Source: Synechococcus sp. CO36386bin_37
GTDB lineage: Bacteria > Cyanobacteriota > Cyanobacteriia > PCC-6307 > Cyanobiaceae
DNA length: 7,603 nucleotides
Direction: 5' to 3'
NCBI GenBank assembly: GCA_011525445.1
Contig: WTGE01000054.1
Span: 1-7,603 of the forward strand
The notes beneath the pieces were generated by a model, which worked only from the letters and a program-made list of their open reading frames with translations, was not told where the DNA came from and did no database searches. The translations under genes and the position numbers were made by a program. Position 1 is the stretch's first letter, and every line of letters starts with the position of its first letter. Shown here piece after piece: positions 6,600 through 7,603 of the stretch.

Positions 6600-7249
6600 C
6601 ATAAACGGGACTTCAACTCAAGTAATGGGTAAGGGTCTAACCGAATGCCTTTAAGCGAGGCTTCTCCAACAAGATTGACAGCAAGCTGAGTACCTTGAAG
6701 CAAAGAATGCATTTCCAATGGAACCAGCAATTGACCTGAGGCTGCTTCGGCGACCAAACGGAAGCCCAGATCAATATCTGGGCCAATCAAATCGAATGCA
6801 GAGGGAGTCTCTACATCAGACAGCCCTGATTGAAGGTTAATCCGCAAATTATGATCGCCCTCTTCAAAAGCCCAGGCGGCTCCATGCAGAGCAAATCCCC
6901 ATTGATTTATCATTCGATCGTTCGCCTGCGCCAGCGCAAGGAGAAAACACTGGCAATCAAATTCGAGCTGAGCAGAATTGCGGGGCTCCGAGAAAAAGAT
7001 TAATTGATCACCAATTGACTTCCAGAGCTGAAGGGTTGTGGTTGATCCATCAGGCACGCTTCGATTAGGCGTCAGTGCCCGCTTCGAAAGACGCGAATCG
7101 CGAACCATGGCAGGAATTGTGTTGTAAAAATCCTGATAAGCACGAACCCATGCCAAAGGTCCATATTGCTGGGAGACTGCAAACTTATAAGCAGAGCTGC
7201 CAACAATATCAATAGACAAAAGCAGAATTAAATTACCGGGGGGTGTCAT
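6599..7249 (-). CDS. Class III adenylate/guanylate cyclase-like protein
   Basis: This 216-aa protein is essentially one cyclase homology domain. Motifs in order are LLLSIDIVGSS with the first metal aspartate (D14), LWKSIGDQLIFF with adenine-type lysine K77 and second metal aspartate D81, FDLIGPDIDLGFRL with D153, D160 and R164, and a closing LKGIRLDPYPLLEL like the usual 'LKG..pv.ly.v' end. Aligned with mammalian cyclase C2 (K938, D1018, N1025, R1029), the spacing D153/D160/R164 matches exactly, but the catalytic asparagine is aspartate. The K/D pair suggests ATP rather than GTP. The metal aspartates are 67 residues apart, against about 44 usually, so there is an insertion. There is no membrane segment. 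The ATG at 7249 overlaps the upstream regulator's TGA by 4 bp; a TTG 13 codons earlier would overlap it by 43 bp and is not needed. Activity is plausible but unproven. Confidence 0.85.
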   Translation of the reverse strand: MTPPGNLILLLSIDIVGSSAYKFAVSQQYGPLAWVRAYQDFYNTIPAMVRDSRLSKRALTPNRSVPDGSTTTLQLWKSIGDQLIFFSEPRNSAQLEFDCQCFLLALAQANDRMINQWGFALHGAAWAFEEGDHNLRINLQSGLSDVETPSAFDLIGPDIDLGFRLVAEAASGQLLVPLEMHSLLQGTQLAVNLVGEASLKGIRLDPYPLLELKSRL

Positions 7250-7603
7250 TGAACAAATCCCGGCCCAGTTCTTTGACTGAGCAGCCAATCCCCATGATCG
7301 AGCCGGCTTAAACAGATCGGAGCCTCAGAAGCAGAAAGCTTGATTTGCAAAGACTCGCCATAGACATCAATTAATTTCTGACACTGATCGTTGCTATATC
7401 CCCACGAAGAGTGCATTAAGGCCCTGGCTTGGCACGGGCTATCTTTAGCTCGAAGCAGGGCAACAAGCAAATCATATTCTTTGGAGAGCAAGCCAAGTGG
7501 CTGGCCAGCCACCAAAGCTGTTTTGGTTGTCAGATTGATACTTAGGCATCCTAACTGAAGGAACTGATCAGGCTCTTGTGGAATTGCTTCCCAACGGCGG
7601 CGC
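7246..7603 (-). CDS. Winged-helix (OmpR/PhoB-type) DNA-binding protein, C-terminal part
   Basis: The frame is open from the right window edge (first full codon at 7602-7600) to TGA at 7248-7246: 118 visible residues, N-terminus missing. The visible part fits a Trans_reg_C effector domain: an opening beta sheet (LGCLSINLTTKTALVAGQPL), the 'LT.kEf.LL' helix as LLSKEYDLLVALLRAKDS, the 'sr..L...vWg' helix as ARALMHSSWGYSND, the recognition helix as QKLIDVYGESLQIKL, and a final hairpin with GDWLL. Some hallmarks are weak: the usual arginine at the start of the recognition helix and the 'GYR' of the wing are not conserved. A receiver domain could lie upstream, but the window does not show it. The stop overlaps the cyclase-like start (ATGA), so the two proteins are probably made together. 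A TTG at 7515 is not the start, since the domain begins upstream. Confidence 0.78.
   Translation of the reverse strand, partial: RRRWEAIPQEPDQFLQLGCLSINLTTKTALVAGQPLGLLSKEYDLLVALLRAKDSPCQARALMHSSWGYSNDQCQKLIDVYGESLQIKLSASEAPICLSRLDHGDWLLSQRTGPGFVQ

Noticed and set aside
7250..7288. Upstream TTG start giving a 229-aa cyclase-like protein
   Set aside because: It would overlap the regulator gene by 43 bp and add residues before the first strand of the domain. The ATG with a 4-bp overlap fits better.
1..7603. CRISPR arrays, tRNA/rRNA genes, insertion sequences
   Set aside because: I saw no regularly spaced repeats, no cloverleaf-like or rRNA segments and no transposase motifs. Nearly all bases are in protein genes.

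Overview
The window looks like part of a cyanobacterial chromosome, most likely a marine picocyanobacterium of the Synechococcus/Cyanobium/Prochlorococcus group. This rests on protein style rather than a marker gene: a parvulin-like protein of a type I recall beside cyanobacterial type I exporters, an ABC exporter with an N-terminal cyclic-nucleotide-binding fold (HetC-like architecture), the end of a large surface protein with a 'VNDAP' module, few Shine-Dalgarno sites and moderate GC. The genus is an inference.

Layout. Bases 1-1151 (+) hold the 3' end of a large surface/adhesin-type protein: the last strand of a cadherin/VCBS-like repeat, an acidic linker, a short hydrophobic segment and a basic C-terminal domain I do not recognise. 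Everything else is on the minus strand and converges on that gene. In transcription order, from the right edge leftwards, there are: a winged-helix (OmpR/PhoB-type) regulator, cut by the window edge; a class III nucleotidyl cyclase-like protein, overlapping it by 4 bp; a parvulin-like (PpiC/SurA-type) protein; a 126-bp spacer with the best promoter in the window; a 996-aa ABC exporter (cNMP-binding fold, C39-like domain without its cysteine, membrane domain, ATPase); an HlyD-type periplasmic adaptor, overlapping the exporter by 4 bp; and a 94-aa protein of unknown function.

How the parts fit. The exporter and HlyD protein form the inner-membrane part of a type I secretion system. No TolC-type outer-membrane partner is in the window. 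The parvulin-like protein and the 94-aa protein are likely accessories, and the adjacent large surface protein is the obvious candidate substrate. A protein with nearly all class III cyclase active-site residues lies two genes upstream of an exporter carrying a cNMP-binding fold. That suggests a self-contained 'second messenger to secretion' circuit, but the exporter's cNMP fold lacks the usual phosphate-binding arginine, so ligand binding is uncertain. Three enzyme-like domains (cNMP pocket, C39 peptidase, parvulin) each lack a key residue, which points to binding or structural roles. I see no rRNA, tRNA, CRISPR or insertion sequence, and no stretch over 300 bases without a gene.
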